NCBI RefSeq assembly: GCF_900130045.1
Contig: NZ_FQXT01000003.1
Span: 372,001-436,000, forward strand
DNA from: Leeuwenhoekiella palythoae
Lineage (GTDB): Bacteria; Bacteroidota; Bacteroidia; Flavobacteriales; Flavobacteriaceae
DNA: 64,000 nucleotides
Direction: 5' to 3'
Shown here: positions 17,585-28,514 of the stretch, piece by piece
How positions within the stretch are numbered: position 1 is the stretch's first letter
Layout of the letters: every line of letters begins with the position of its first letter
The notes under the pieces: model-generated
Seen by the model: only the letters and a program-made list of their open reading frames with translations
Told to the model about the DNA's origin: nothing
Database searches by the model: none
Made by a program: the position numbers and the translations under genes

Positions 17585-18466
17585 TTAAAGACCAGTCTCG
17601 CTCAAGTATGTTGCAATATTTTGCTGTAAAGTTTCGGTGGCCTGCATTAAAGGCAGTCTTACCTCTGGTGAACAAATGCCTTTTAAAGCCAATAACGCCT
17701 TAATTCCTGCAGGATTGCCTTCGGCAAATATTAAATCTGTGGCAGGCATAAGTGTGTAATGCTTTTTATACGCTTCGGTATAATTGTCGTGCAAGCCTTC
17801 TTTAATCATAAGTGAAAAAAGATTAGGAATACCTTGAGCTAAAACGGAGATCACGCCATCACCACCAGCTGTCACCGTAGGTAACGCCAATAAATCATCG
17901 CCTGAAATCACTAAGAATCCTTCAGGACGATCTTTTATAATACGCATCATTTGCGCCATATCACCGGCAGCCTCTTTGATCCCTATGATGTTCTCTACTT
18001 GGTTTGCAAGTTTCAATACGGTTTCTGGTAACATATTGCTTCCTGTTCTTCCCGGAACATTATAAAGAATTACAGGAACTTCACTAGCAGCGGCAACGGC
18101 TTCATAATGCGCATAGATCCCGGCTTGAGTAGGTTTATTATAATACGGTGAAACCGAAAGAATAGCTTTAAAAGCAGATAAGTCTCTCGCCTTTAATTCT
18201 GCTACGATGGCCGAAGTATTGTTCCCTCCTACTCCAAGCACTAACGGAAGACGCCCTGCATTCACCTCAATAACCTTTGCGATCACTGCATCTTTCTCTT
18301 CTGCGGTTAAGGTTGCGTTCTCAGCAGTAGTCCCCATAACCACAAGATAATCTATACCTCCGTTTATATTATATTCTACCAGTTTTGCCAGACCGTCAAA
18401 GTCCACACTTAGATCACTTTTAAATGGAGTGGCTAGTGCTACACCGGTACCTTTCAATTCCTGCAT
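17585..18466 (-). CDS. dapA: 4-hydroxy-tetrahydrodipicolinate synthase
   Basis: DapA condenses pyruvate with aspartate semialdehyde in the lysine/diaminopimelate pathway. It is a 293-residue TIM barrel with the Schiff-base Lys in IGIKEAAGD (about residue 162), the catalytic Tyr in LYNVPGRTG, and [10 protein letters not shown] binding pyruvate. It starts 1 bp downstream of the DUF6913 gene. dapF, acting later in the same pathway, lies about 18 kb away in this window. Meso-DAP is needed for peptidoglycan cross-links. Confidence 0.97.
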   Translation of the reverse strand: MQELKGTGVALATPFKSDLSVDFDGLAKLVEYNINGGIDYLVVMGTTAENATLTAEEKDAVIAKVIEVNAGRLPLVLGVGGNNTSAIVAELKARDLSAFKAILSVSPYYNKPTQAGIYAHYEAVAAASEVPVILYNVPGRTGSNMLPETVLKLANQVENIIGIKEAAGDMAQMMRIIKDRPEGFLVISGDDLLALPTVTAGGDGVISVLAQGIPNLFSLMIKEGLHDNYTEAYKKHYTLMPATDLIFAEGNPAGIKALLALKGICSPEVRLPLMQATETLQQNIATYLSETGL

Positions 18467-18467
18467 G

Positions 18468-18986
18468 CTATTCTATGCGTTTTAATAATTTTAAATACTT
18501 TACTAATTCGGTTTCAAACGCAGCCACATCAGTAGGTTCTACTTGAATTGTAAGCGCATTAATCGCTGTGTTTTTGTGATCAATGCCTACTTTAAAAGCT
18601 GCTTTTGATTGCGTTGCAACGAAATTCAAAAATACATTTTCTGAAGTGTAATAACTTATAAGTAAACCAAAAGGTTGCTCGATTAAGTTTTTTACCGCTT
18701 CATTTTTTAAATTTCCAAAGAGACTAAAGTCCTTTTTACTCAAATAGAGTAAATCTTCAGCACTCTGATCTGCACGCTTTTCAGCAAAAACAACAAGTTT
18801 ATTTTCAGAAGATTGAGTCAACTTATCCAGGCGCTTCAGAAGGTTTTTTCCTTCATTTACAAAACGCGCTTCAACCAAAATCACCACATTAGTTATATGC
18901 CCCACTTCCTTATGTGTCGTGGGTTGAGCAAGCCAATTGTTAACCTTAGTTTTAACCAAATTGTGCTTCAATCCGTCTAAAAACAT
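18468..18986 (-). CDS. DUF6913 family protein
   Basis: A 172-residue soluble protein with no signal peptide, typical of a Flavobacteriia family (DUF6913) that sits beside dapA. Recognisable parts are the N-terminal [14 protein letters not shown], the middle [12 protein letters not shown] and [12 protein letters not shown], and VGIDHKN near the C-terminus. Function unknown. It is the first gene of the dapA unit and has a good promoter (TTTG, 18 bp, TACATTTG) directly upstream. Confidence 0.8.
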   Translation of the reverse strand: MFLDGLKHNLVKTKVNNWLAQPTTHKEVGHITNVVILVEARFVNEGKNLLKRLDKLTQSSENKLVVFAEKRADQSAEDLLYLSKKDFSLFGNLKNEAVKNLIEQPFGLLISYYTSENVFLNFVATQSKAAFKVGIDHKNTAINALTIQVEPTDVAAFETELVKYLKLLKRIE

Positions 18987-19003
18987 CTAAATTTGTTTTG
19001 GCG

Positions 19004-19033
19004 CAAATGTAATTAATTAAAGCGCAAAGCAAA
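19004..19033 (-). promoter_or_regulatory. Predicted promoter of the DUF6913-dapA unit
   Basis: On the minus strand a -33 TTTG (19033-19030) and a -7 TACATTTG (19011-19004) are separated by 18 bp, close to the Bacteroidota consensus TTTG-N19-TAnnTTTG. The -7 element is 17 bp upstream of the ATG. The divergent gene at 19053 must use the same 66-bp gap. Confidence 0.65.
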
Positions 19034-19052
19034 TCTTTTATTTCATTCCTCA

Positions 19053-19802
19053 ATGCTTAGAAATTTTATTCTCCTCTTCCTTGCGCTACACGTGTTTAGC
19101 TGCAAAGATTCTCAAGCGACTTTAACCCATATAGACGGAAAGCAAATCCCTATAACAGATAGTATTAAAAGTGATCCGGCTATTGTAGAATATGTCGCTC
19201 CTTTTAAAGCGCGCATTGATGCAGAAATGAGTGCGGTGCTAGCGTACGCGCCTCAAAGCTTATCTAAAAACGACGGACCGTTTAATACCGCTCTGGGGAA
19301 TATGATGGCTGATGCCGTTTTAGAATTGAGCAATCCTGTTTTTGAAAAACGTACGGGCAACACCATCGATGCGGTTTTGCTTAATCACGGGGGAATTCGC
19401 TCTACACTGAATGCAGGTGATGTGACGATGCGCACCGCTTTTGACTTGATGCCATTTGAAAACAGCGTTGTGGTCGTAGAACTTACAAGCGATAAAGTAA
19501 ACGAAATGTTTGAGTACCTTAAATCTGGTAAAGCGCATCCTATTGCCGGAATGCAAATCAGTATTGACGATGATAATAATTTAGTCAAGGCAACTATTAA
19601 TGGTGAACCTGTAAAAGACGGTCAGACCTATTTTATAGCCACCAATGATTATCTACAACAAGGTGGTGATGGTATGACTTTTTTCAGCGATCCTGTGAGT
19701 ATGGAGGTTCTGGATTATAAAATACGCAGCATTTTAGTAGACTATTTTAAAACTCAGGATACTATCGCACCGGTTAGAGACAACAGATTTACAAAGGAAT
19801 AA
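19053..19802 (+). CDS. 5'-nucleotidase C-terminal domain lipoprotein
   Basis: A 249-residue probable lipoprotein (hydrophobic start ending FSC at Cys17) made only of the C-terminal, substrate-binding domain of 5'-nucleotidase/UshA enzymes. Family motifs are 'NALGNMMADA' (here NTALGNMMADAV), LLNHGGIRS, VTMRTAFDLMPFEN and the C-terminal YFIATNDYLQQGGDG. It lacks the metallophosphatase domain, which is encoded by the next gene 2 bp downstream. The two products probably form one enzyme that removes phosphate from nucleotides or related esters outside the cytosol; this is inference from their adjacency. Confidence 0.9.
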   Translation: MLRNFILLFLALHVFSCKDSQATLTHIDGKQIPITDSIKSDPAIVEYVAPFKARIDAEMSAVLAYAPQSLSKNDGPFNTALGNMMADAVLELSNPVFEKRTGNTIDAVLLNHGGIRSTLNAGDVTMRTAFDLMPFENSVVVVELTSDKVNEMFEYLKSGKAHPIAGMQISIDDDNNLVKATINGEPVKDGQTYFIATNDYLQQGGDGMTFFSDPVSMEVLDYKIRSILVDYFKTQDTIAPVRDNRFTKE

Positions 19803-19804
19803 TT

Positions 19805-20713
19805 ATGGAGAGAAGAAAATTTATAAAACAAACCGGGATTGCAACCGCAGCAGTTGCTGGTATGCCAAGTTTAGACTTGTTTGGTGCTTCGGCAAAATCA
19901 AAAAAGATCACCATTTTGCACACGAACGATGTGCACAGTCATATAGACCCTTTTTCTCCCGAGGATGCTTCCTTTCCTAATCAAGGCGGAGTAGCCCGAC
20001 GATTGACTCTTATTGAAGCTATTCGTAAAGAAAATCCGAATACGTTACTTCTGGATGCCGGGGACATTTTTCAAGGTACGCCGTATTTCAACTTTTATGG
20101 TGGCGAGTTAGAATTTAAACTTATGAGCCTTTTAAAATATGACGCGGCAACGATAGGTAATCACGATTTTGACAATGGCGTTGGCGGCTTAGCAGCACAA
20201 ATGCCTAATGCAACTTTTAAAATGCTTAGCGCCAATTATGATTTCACCAATACAGCGATGGAAGGGCTTACCAAGCCTTATGAGGTTTTTATTAAAGACG
20301 GAATTAGAATAGGTGTTTTTGGAGTTGGTATTCAGCTTGAAGGTTTAGTCACTAAAGCATTAAGTAAAGAAACCCAATATTTAGATCCGGTTGAAGCTGC
20401 GCAGGATATGAGCCGAATTTTAAGAGAAGAAGAAGCTTGTGATTTGGTAATCTGCCTTTCACATTTGGGCTACGAATATCGTTATGATAAAATTTCGGAC
20501 TTGAAACTTGCTGAAAAAACTAGTGGGATCGACTTGATTATTGGCGGACACACTCATACCTTTTTAGACAAACCAGTGGTTGTTTCTAATGCTAAGGATG
20601 AAGATGTTTTGGTAAATCAAGTGGGTTGGGCTGGAATTAATCTAGGTCGAATAGATTTTGAATTTGACACCTCAGGAACCGTAAAAACAACTTCAAAGAC
20701 GATCACGGTCTAA
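19805..20713 (+). CDS. Exported metallophosphatase (5'-nucleotidase N-terminal domain)
   Basis: A 302-residue calcineurin-like phosphoesterase that contains only the catalytic half of a 5'-nucleotidase. The metal ligands lie in HTNDVHSH, LDAGDIF, IGNHDFD, CLSHLGY and GGHTHTF. The N-terminus (MERRKFIKQTGIATAAVAG) looks like a degenerate Tat signal, with RRKFIK in place of RRxFLK, so folding in the cytosol before export is likely. It lies 2 bp after the C-terminal-domain gene. Its stop codon overlaps the stop of the convergent membrane-protein gene by 4 bp. Confidence 0.93.
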   Translation: MERRKFIKQTGIATAAVAGMPSLDLFGASAKSKKITILHTNDVHSHIDPFSPEDASFPNQGGVARRLTLIEAIRKENPNTLLLDAGDIFQGTPYFNFYGGELEFKLMSLLKYDAATIGNHDFDNGVGGLAAQMPNATFKMLSANYDFTNTAMEGLTKPYEVFIKDGIRIGVFGVGIQLEGLVTKALSKETQYLDPVEAAQDMSRILREEEACDLVICLSHLGYEYRYDKISDLKLAEKTSGIDLIIGGHTHTFLDKPVVVSNAKDEDVLVNQVGWAGINLGRIDFEFDTSGTVKTTSKTITV

Positions 20714-21417
20714 TATTCGTCGTAGCTCATATCAGTTCGTACGTGATCTATACTAACGCAGTATAAGGTCACACAAGCCTTATGCACACAAATTGCTATT
20801 TTGGCTCCAATAGCTATTATGGGAATAGAAATACTGTAGGTAAAAACAAAAGCCAAAATCGCTTCGATTAACAAGCCTCCTCCTATTAAATACAAATACA
20901 TATTACTGGGATGTCTATTGCGCAAGGGAATTAAAAAACATACAATCGTAAATACCAAAAGTAAAATTGTACCAGATACGAATAGAAATTTATTCGGTAT
21001 CAAATCGTAATACATCGTCATTAGATAAATGATAGTGTAAATACAAAATAGGGTTCCTATGCCCGGCTCTACAAGCATGGCTTTAGTAATTTTTCTAGGC
21101 TTTAATTTAAGAATGGGCCAAAAGGTATAAAGCAAAGCTGCGGCAGCGATAATAAACATGCTCACAATCTCAATAAAATAGCGATGAACATCTGTGATCA
21201 AAAAAGCTTCCCCGATATACGCGCTAATTAAAAAAATCGCAAAAACGTAATTATGACGTCGTAACGACAAAAAATAATACAGATAAAATCCTATATAAAA
21301 TAAGGGCTGAATATAATACCCAACTTTTGAGGTAACGCTGGATAACAGAATAAATAACACGCAAGCCAAACCGCTACTCACAAGAACAGTATTCGATTTT
21401 AGAGGTTGTAATTCCAT
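20710..21417 (-). CDS. Polytopic membrane protein, paralogue of the upstream gene
   Basis: A 235-residue integral membrane protein with about eight hydrophobic helices and no soluble domain. It shares an architecture and several positions with the protein encoded just upstream: a 'VCFLIPLRNRHPSN..LY..GG' stretch here and 'FCFLVPVKNKHPDN..LYFMGG' there, both before the last two helices. The helix number and size recall YhhN/TMEM86-type proteins, but I cannot support that assignment from motifs. The start is 23 bp after the upstream stop, so the two are cotranscribed. Function unknown. Confidence 0.75.
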   Translation of the reverse strand: MELQPLKSNTVLVSSGLACVLFILLSSVTSKVGYYIQPLFYIGFYLYYFLSLRRHNYVFAIFLISAYIGEAFLITDVHRYFIEIVSMFIIAAAALLYTFWPILKLKPRKITKAMLVEPGIGTLFCIYTIIYLMTMYYDLIPNKFLFVSGTILLLVFTIVCFLIPLRNRHPSNMYLYLIGGGLLIEAILAFVFTYSISIPIIAIGAKIAICVHKACVTLYCVSIDHVRTDMSYDEY

Positions 21418-21440
21418 ACTACTTTAAATGCGTGTTATCA

Positions 21441-22130
21441 CTAAAAATACTCTTCTTGAGAACGCAGAATATATTTAAAATGAATTAGATACCAAACTAA
21501 GAAAATTTTAAAAAGCAACATAGACAGCAAGGAGAAATACAAAATCACTTCAAAAGTCCAGATAAATTCATAGATAAACATTGAAGGCGCCATTACTGCC
21601 ATAGCTCCACCCATAAAATACAGAGCAAAATTGTCTGGATGCTTGTTTTTAACCGGAACCAGAAAACAAAAGACAGACCAGCAGACCAAAGCTAGTACCC
21701 CGACAAAAAATATAGAATTATTGGGCAATTCATCAAACACCATCAGACTCAACTTCCAGAACATATAAAATATAGCCAGCAAACCTAAACTGGGGCGCAA
21801 CCAATCTACAGCATCAGCTTTATTTGCTGCACTTTTTAAAACCGGCCATAAATGATAGATCATCGTAAAAGTCGCGATACTGTAACAACTAAGCACAAGC
21901 GTAAAATACTTTGTAAAATCAATTAAGAAGAAAATTTCATTTAACAGTTCACATACTAAATAAAAAAGCAACAAATAATTATGCTGTTTCGTATTGCCAA
22001 CATAAAAACAGTAGATTATAGCTACATTAATCGGTCGCAAAGACACCGCAAGATTGAAAAAGTGATCAGGTAAAAAAACTTCTAAAAACCCCAGTAAGAG
22101 ATATGCAAGCAGAAGGTATTTGTATTTCAT
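21441..22130 (-). CDS. Polytopic membrane protein, paralogue of the downstream gene
   Basis: A 229-residue membrane protein with about seven to eight helices beginning MKYKYLLLAYLLLGFLEVF. It is related to the next gene on the same strand (shared 'F.vP.kN.HPdN' block near residue 170 and similar spacing of helices), which points to a tandem duplication followed by strong divergence. I recognise no known family. It is the first gene of the pair; 189 bp of non-coding DNA separates it from ligA, so it probably has its own promoter. Confidence 0.75.
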   Translation of the reverse strand: MKYKYLLLAYLLLGFLEVFLPDHFFNLAVSLRPINVAIIYCFYVGNTKQHNYLLLFYLVCELLNEIFFLIDFTKYFTLVLSCYSIATFTMIYHLWPVLKSAANKADAVDWLRPSLGLLAIFYMFWKLSLMVFDELPNNSIFFVGVLALVCWSVFCFLVPVKNKHPDNFALYFMGGAMAVMAPSMFIYEFIWTFEVILYFSLLSMLLFKIFLVWYLIHFKYILRSQEEYF

Positions 22131-22319
22131 TTACAATATTTAGAAGCCGATTAGGATTCAATCGCTTTTTAATTTAAAAATTAAGGAATCTGTCTTACTC
22201 ACAAAGTATTTGTTTCAATATGACCGACAAAATTGAAAATTCAAACAGTTTTAAAATAAAAGTACAAGTACAAGGCTAGCTTAATTGCGCTCTCGAAAAA
22301 GTTTAAATTCACACCTAAT

Positions 22320-24353
<2,034 letters not shown>

Positions 24354-24378
24354 TTAGCGCTTAAGATTAAAAGGCTTA

Positions 24379-24903
24379 TTAAGGCGAAAACTGAAAAACA
24401 AGTATGCGTTTGTGAAAAAAATTATTGGGATCAAAATCAAACCGAAGCATTCCGGAAGCAAACTGCGACGGAGTTATTCTCCCCGTTTGTTCTAAAACCC
24501 AAAAATATTCAGCGATGAGTTCGTCATAATAGCTTTGAGAACGCATTGCTTTAAAAAATACACCTTCCTGGTTTAAAGTTTTCGAATTGAACTTCTGCAT
24601 ATAAAAATCATCTTGCAAGCCTGAATTTATATCTTTCAAAAGAAGTGCTTCGGGCCATTGAAATTGCATTTCGGTATTATCCAAAGCTTGATGTTCTAAA
24701 TCCTCCAACAACTGAAGATACGCATCCTTCAATTCGAGCTTCGGATATAAAACTTGCAAACGGTTTTCAAAATGGTCTACCATGTCATTCAAAACCTGAG
24801 CCTTTTCTAAACCCAATTTCTCCTGAAATTCGCTAATGCGCTCATCGCGCGTAAGACACGAAGTGAGCATTAATAACAAAACCATCCCAAAAACCCGAAT
24901 CAA
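24379..24903 (-). CDS. Putative lipoprotein
   Basis: A 174-residue protein with a short hydrophobic start and a lipobox ending LTSC (Cys16). The rest is helical and rich in Leu, Asp, Glu and Gln; no known domain is recognised. Its start lies 3 bp after the stop of the LOG-family gene, so it is probably the last gene of the GNAT-prmC-LOG group. A 61-bp gap separates it from ligA. Function unknown. Confidence 0.68.
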   Translation of the reverse strand: MIRVFGMVLLLMLTSCLTRDERISEFQEKLGLEKAQVLNDMVDHFENRLQVLYPKLELKDAYLQLLEDLEHQALDNTEMQFQWPEALLLKDINSGLQDDFYMQKFNSKTLNQEGVFFKAMRSQSYYDELIAEYFWVLEQTGRITPSQFASGMLRFDFDPNNFFHKRILVFQFSP

Positions 24904-24906
24904 AAT

Positions 24907-25497
24907 CTATGTGTTTTCGGGTTTAAGAAATTTTGAAGTGAAGTCTGGTATAAAATGCTTCATTTTATCAAGAAGTCCGTCTACCTCATCATCCACGATG
25001 AGCAACTGCCTATTCTTTGCACTTAGAAAACCCCGGTTGACCATCTCATCGAGCATCGCGATCAAGTGGTCATAAAAACCATTGATATTCAGCAAACCAA
25101 TGGGTTTATGATGCAAACCCAATTGACTCCAGGTGATGATCTCAAAAAGTTCTTCAAACGTACCGAAACCTCCCGGAAGCGTTATAAAACCATCGCTTAC
25201 TTCTTGCATTTTTAATTTGCGCTCGTGCATATTTTGCGTGGTGATCACTTCGTCAAGCTCTGTGTAGACAATTTCTTTTGTCTTAAGAAATTCAGGAATA
25301 ATCCCAATCCCCTTACCTCCTTGAGTCAGACTAGCTTTGGCAACAGCCCCCATAATTCCTAATTGAGAACCACCGTAAACAAGCGTGATGTTATTTGCTG
25401 CAAGTTGGGTTCCTAAAACTTTAGCTTGTTCTAGAATTGCAGGATCATTTCCTTCACTGCTTCCGCAGAAAACACAAATTGATTTTAAAGTATTCAT
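24907..25497 (-). CDS. LOG-family (TIGR00730) Rossmann-fold protein
   Basis: A 196-residue member of the LOG family. The hallmark PGGFGTFEELFE (about residues 103-114) is present, with VFCGSSEGNDP and LVYGGSQLGIMG at the nucleotide-binding end. Some family members are cytokinin riboside 5'-monophosphate phosphoribohydrolases and many bacterial ones cleave nucleoside monophosphates. The physiological role here is unknown. It overlaps the prmC stop by 1 bp. Confidence 0.93.
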   Translation of the reverse strand: MNTLKSICVFCGSSEGNDPAILEQAKVLGTQLAANNITLVYGGSQLGIMGAVAKASLTQGGKGIGIIPEFLKTKEIVYTELDEVITTQNMHERKLKMQEVSDGFITLPGGFGTFEELFEIITWSQLGLHHKPIGLLNINGFYDHLIAMLDEMVNRGFLSAKNRQLLIVDDEVDGLLDKMKHFIPDFTSKFLKPENT

Positions 25498-26339
25498 TAG
25501 CGTTGTGCTTTTATCATTCTGGGATTTCCGGCAAAATCGCTGCGCAATTCTACTTTTGAAAATCCTATGTTTTTTAAAAGTGATACCGTTTGCTCACCTA
25601 AATATTGATTGATCTCAAAATACAAAATTCCATTAGGCTGAAGTGCTTTCAGTGCTAATTCTGCAATTTTTCGATAAAAAAGTAAAGCGTTGTCATCAGG
25701 TACGAATAAAGCCAAATGCGGTTCATAATTTATTACATTGGGCTTGATCTCTGCTTTTTCTAAATCACGCACATAAGGCGGATTAGAAACGATCACATCA
25801 TACGATTCCTCTAACGTCTCACAAGCCAAAATATCTTGTTCAATAAACCGAACTTTCACAGCATTGGCCGTGGCATTTTCAGCCGCAATCTTTAAAGCTT
25901 TTGCCGAAACATCCAGCGCAGTAATCGAAGCTTTAGGCAGTATTCTAGCTAAGCTTACCGCAATAGCGCCGCTCCCCGTGCCAATATCTAAGACCCTACA
26001 TTCTTTATCTTTAAAGTCTGTATAAATCCACTCGACAAGTTCTTCAGTTTCCGGTCTGGGGATGAGCACATCAGGAGAAAGTACAAATGGGAATCCGTAG
26101 AATTCTGTAGTACCTACAATATATTGCAGCGGCTCAAACTTTTTAAGTCTGTTTAAAGCCTGATCAAAACGAATTTGCTGCGCTTCAGTAAGCTCCAATT
26201 GAAAATTCAAAGGAATTTCAAATGCTGCCAACTTGAGATATTCTTGAGAGAGAATTTTAAAAAAAGTCTCAGACTCTTCTTGCGGGTAAAGCACATCTAA
26301 GGCGTTGTAAAACTTTTGGCGATACTCCTTTAAAACCAT
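25497..26339 (-). CDS. prmC: Peptide chain release factor N5-glutamine methyltransferase
   Basis: PrmC methylates the Gln of the GGQ motif in release factors RF1 and RF2. The 280-residue protein has an N-terminal helical domain and a class I SAM fold with VLDIGTGSGAIAVSLA (SAM loop) and the catalytic SNPPYV motif. PLQYIVGTTEFYG joins the two domains, as in the family. It lies between the GNAT and LOG genes, with 0-1 bp spacing on both sides. Confidence 0.96.
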   Translation of the reverse strand: MVLKEYRQKFYNALDVLYPQEESETFFKILSQEYLKLAAFEIPLNFQLELTEAQQIRFDQALNRLKKFEPLQYIVGTTEFYGFPFVLSPDVLIPRPETEELVEWIYTDFKDKECRVLDIGTGSGAIAVSLARILPKASITALDVSAKALKIAAENATANAVKVRFIEQDILACETLEESYDVIVSNPPYVRDLEKAEIKPNVINYEPHLALFVPDDNALLFYRKIAELALKALQPNGILYFEINQYLGEQTVSLLKNIGFSKVELRSDFAGNPRMIKAQR

Positions 26340-26819
26340 TTAAAACGTCTTTAGCATATGCACGGGACACGCACTATGACCGGTGCAGCCCATCGGCCCA
26401 TCAATATACTCAAAACCTGATTTCTTATAGAGTTTTTGTGCCGCTTCCATATATGGGATCGTCTCAATATAAACCTGCTCAAAGCCCTGGTTTTTAGCAA
26501 ATTCAAGACAGGTGTTCATGAGGCGCTGCCCTACTCCTTTTCCGCGTAGCGAAGCAGAAATATACATTTTTTGAAGTTCGCAAACCGGTCCCTCATAATT
26601 GGCTAAAGGCGCAATACCGGCACCTCCTAAAAGTGTTCCATCCTCTTCAATAACAAAATATTCCGCTTGATCTACATCATAAGTCTCGTACATACAATCT
26701 AAAGTGGTATCTGCATAAGCGGTACCTACTTTTGGCACGCCCATTTCGATCAAAATTGATCTTAAAAGGCTCGCCAACTCTTTATTATCAGCGGCTTCAA
26801 CTGCCCTAATTTGCAACAT
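26340..26819 (-). CDS. GNAT-family N-acetyltransferase
   Basis: A 159-residue GNAT acetyltransferase. The acetyl-CoA loop is SLRGKGVGQRLM, preceded by ELQKMYIS and followed by AQKLYKKSGFEYIDGPMG. I chose the ATG at 26819 (MLQIRAVEAAD) because a longer frame to 26933 would overlap the divergent ribD gene and has no family similarity. The substrate is unknown. It starts a short operon with prmC, LOG and a lipoprotein and is divergent from ribD, 35 bp away. Confidence 0.88.
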   Translation of the reverse strand: MLQIRAVEAADNKELASLLRSILIEMGVPKVGTAYADTTLDCMYETYDVDQAEYFVIEEDGTLLGGAGIAPLANYEGPVCELQKMYISASLRGKGVGQRLMNTCLEFAKNQGFEQVYIETIPYMEAAQKLYKKSGFEYIDGPMGCTGHSACPVHMLKTF

Positions 26820-26841
26820 AGATATTCTTACTTTTAAATGG

Positions 26842-26849
26842 TATTTTTG
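26842..26849 (+). promoter_or_regulatory. Predicted ribD promoter, -7 element
   Basis: TATTTTTG fits TAnnTTTG. Transcription would begin near 26853, almost at the GTG start (26855), so the transcript would have almost no leader. Confidence 0.35.
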
Positions 26850-26854
26850 AGGCT

Positions 26855-27907
26855 GTGAAGATACATGAAAAATACATGGCGCGCTGCCTGCAACTGGCCA
26901 AAAACGGCCTTGGGAACACCTACCCAAATCCAATGGTGGGGAGTGTGATCGTTTATAATGACCGAATAATTGGTGAAGGCTGGCATCATCAAGCAGGACA
27001 ACCCCACGCCGAAGTCAACGCTGTAAATAGCGTGAAGGACACCTCTCTTCTTGAAAAAGCAACCATTTATGTAAGCCTCGAACCTTGTAGTCATTTTGGG
27101 AAAACGCCGCCGTGTAGTGATATGATCATTGCAAAAGGTATTAAAAAGGTAGTGATCGGCACGGTTGACCCATTTATTGAAGTTGCCGGTCGCGGAATTA
27201 AAAAATTAATGGACGCTGGCTGCGAAGTTTTGGTAGGTGTTCTGGAGCAGGAATGTATAGATTTGAACAAACGCTTTTTTATCTTTCATCAACAAAAACG
27301 CCCATATATAATTCTTAAATGGGCCGAAAGCCTTGACGGATTTATCGCTCCCGATGCCGAAAGCCGCTCTACGCAAGCGCCGGTTTGGATCACTAATAAA
27401 TACAGCAAGCAACTCGTGCACAAATGGCGTGCAGAAGAACAAAGCATTCTTGTAGGCCGAAGAACTGTAGAAGCAGACAACCCTTCGCTTACGACCAGAG
27501 ATTGGAGTGGTGCTTCTCCAACACGAATTGTATTAGATCGCGAACTCAAAATTGATCTCGAAAGCACTATTTTTGACCACACTGTGCCGACACTTGTTTT
27601 TACTGAAAAGGAGCAGTCTAACAGCGATAATCTCAAATACATAACGATCGATTTTACAAAAAATACGATCCAGCAGATATTAGATTCTCTTTATAAAGAA
27701 GGTTTACAATCTGTAATTATTGAAGGAGGAAGCGCTACCTTACAACAGTTTATTGATGCTGAAGCTTGGGACGAAGCCCGCGTGTTTAAAGGAACTACAA
27801 GTTTTACTAGTGGAATACACGCTCCGAAACTTAAAAGAGCTAAGACCCTAAAAACCGAAAAACTAACCGGAGACCTACTGGTCCATTATACCCACGCAAA
27901 TGATTAA
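26855..27907 (+). CDS. ribD: Bifunctional riboflavin biosynthesis deaminase/reductase RibD
   Basis: RibD deaminates 2,5-diamino-6-ribosylamino-4(3H)-pyrimidinone 5'-phosphate and then reduces the ribosyl side chain. The deaminase domain (1-145) has the zinc site HAEVNAV plus PCSHFGKTPPC, with YPNPMVGSVIV before it. The reductase domain starts PYIILKWAESLDG and has SILVGRRTVEADNP. The 350-residue length is normal. The GTG at 26855 gives the family start K-I-H-E-x-Y-M; the ATG at 26876 is the alternative. It overlaps the next gene by 8 bp. Confidence 0.96.
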   Translation: MKIHEKYMARCLQLAKNGLGNTYPNPMVGSVIVYNDRIIGEGWHHQAGQPHAEVNAVNSVKDTSLLEKATIYVSLEPCSHFGKTPPCSDMIIAKGIKKVVIGTVDPFIEVAGRGIKKLMDAGCEVLVGVLEQECIDLNKRFFIFHQQKRPYIILKWAESLDGFIAPDAESRSTQAPVWITNKYSKQLVHKWRAEEQSILVGRRTVEADNPSLTTRDWSGASPTRIVLDRELKIDLESTIFDHTVPTLVFTEKEQSNSDNLKYITIDFTKNTIQQILDSLYKEGLQSVIIEGGSATLQQFIDAEAWDEARVFKGTTSFTSGIHAPKLKRAKTLKTEKLTGDLLVHYTHAND

Positions 27908-28514
27908 GAACCTTGTCTTTGATTTTGGAGATGTCTTTATCAACCTAGACAAAAAAGCCCCTGAACAAGCCCTCGCTAAAATGGGAATTCGCCAAATTGA
28001 TGATGAAATGGTAAATTGGCATAACACTTATGAGAAAGGGCTTATGAGTAGTGAAGCGCTTACTGAACAGTATCTGAAAAAATTTCCTGCACTTACTGCG
28101 CTTTCTTTTAAACAGGCTTGGAATAGCATCATTTTAGATTTTCCGCAACACCGCTTAGACTGGATCATCCAGCTGGCTAAATCTAAAAAGTATAGGCTTT
28201 TTCTATTAAGCAATACTAATGATATGCACATCGAGCAGGTAATCAAAAACATGGATGCGATGCGGTATTCTCAATTTCAAAACTGTTTTGAGCGCTTTTA
28301 TCTTTCGCAGCAAATACATATGCGCAAACCTGATCTCGAGATCTATGATTTTGTTTTACAACAAGATCAATTGATTGCTCAAGAAACACTTTTTATAGAC
28401 GACACCATCTTAAATACGGCTGCAGCATCCTCAATGGGAATTCACACTTGGCACTTGGAACCCGGTAAAGAAGATATCACCCAGCTTTTTAAAATTAAGA
28501 AGCAGCTGTTTTGA
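27900..28514 (+). CDS. HAD-superfamily hydrolase
   Basis: A 204-residue HAD phosphatase. Motif I is VFDFGDVFIN (nucleophile Asp, with GDV in place of the common GGV), motif II is LLSNTND, the conserved Lys lies in MRKPD and motif IV is LFIDDT. The cap is small and helical, as in YihX/epoxide-hydrolase-like members that act on sugar phosphates. The exact substrate cannot be told. It overlaps ribD by 8 bp, and one Bacteroidota possibility is dephosphorylation of the riboflavin intermediate between RibD and RibE, but that is only a suggestion from context. Confidence 0.88.
   Translation: MIKNLVFDFGDVFINLDKKAPEQALAKMGIRQIDDEMVNWHNTYEKGLMSSEALTEQYLKKFPALTALSFKQAWNSIILDFPQHRLDWIIQLAKSKKYRLFLLSNTNDMHIEQVIKNMDAMRYSQFQNCFERFYLSQQIHMRKPDLEIYDFVLQQDQLIAQETLFIDDTILNTAAASSMGIHTWHLEPGKEDITQLFKIKKQLF

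Noticed and set aside
22149-22175. CGATT/AATCG hairpin with T-run after ligA
   Set aside because: Only a 5-bp stem, and its T-run is on the strand where no gene ends.
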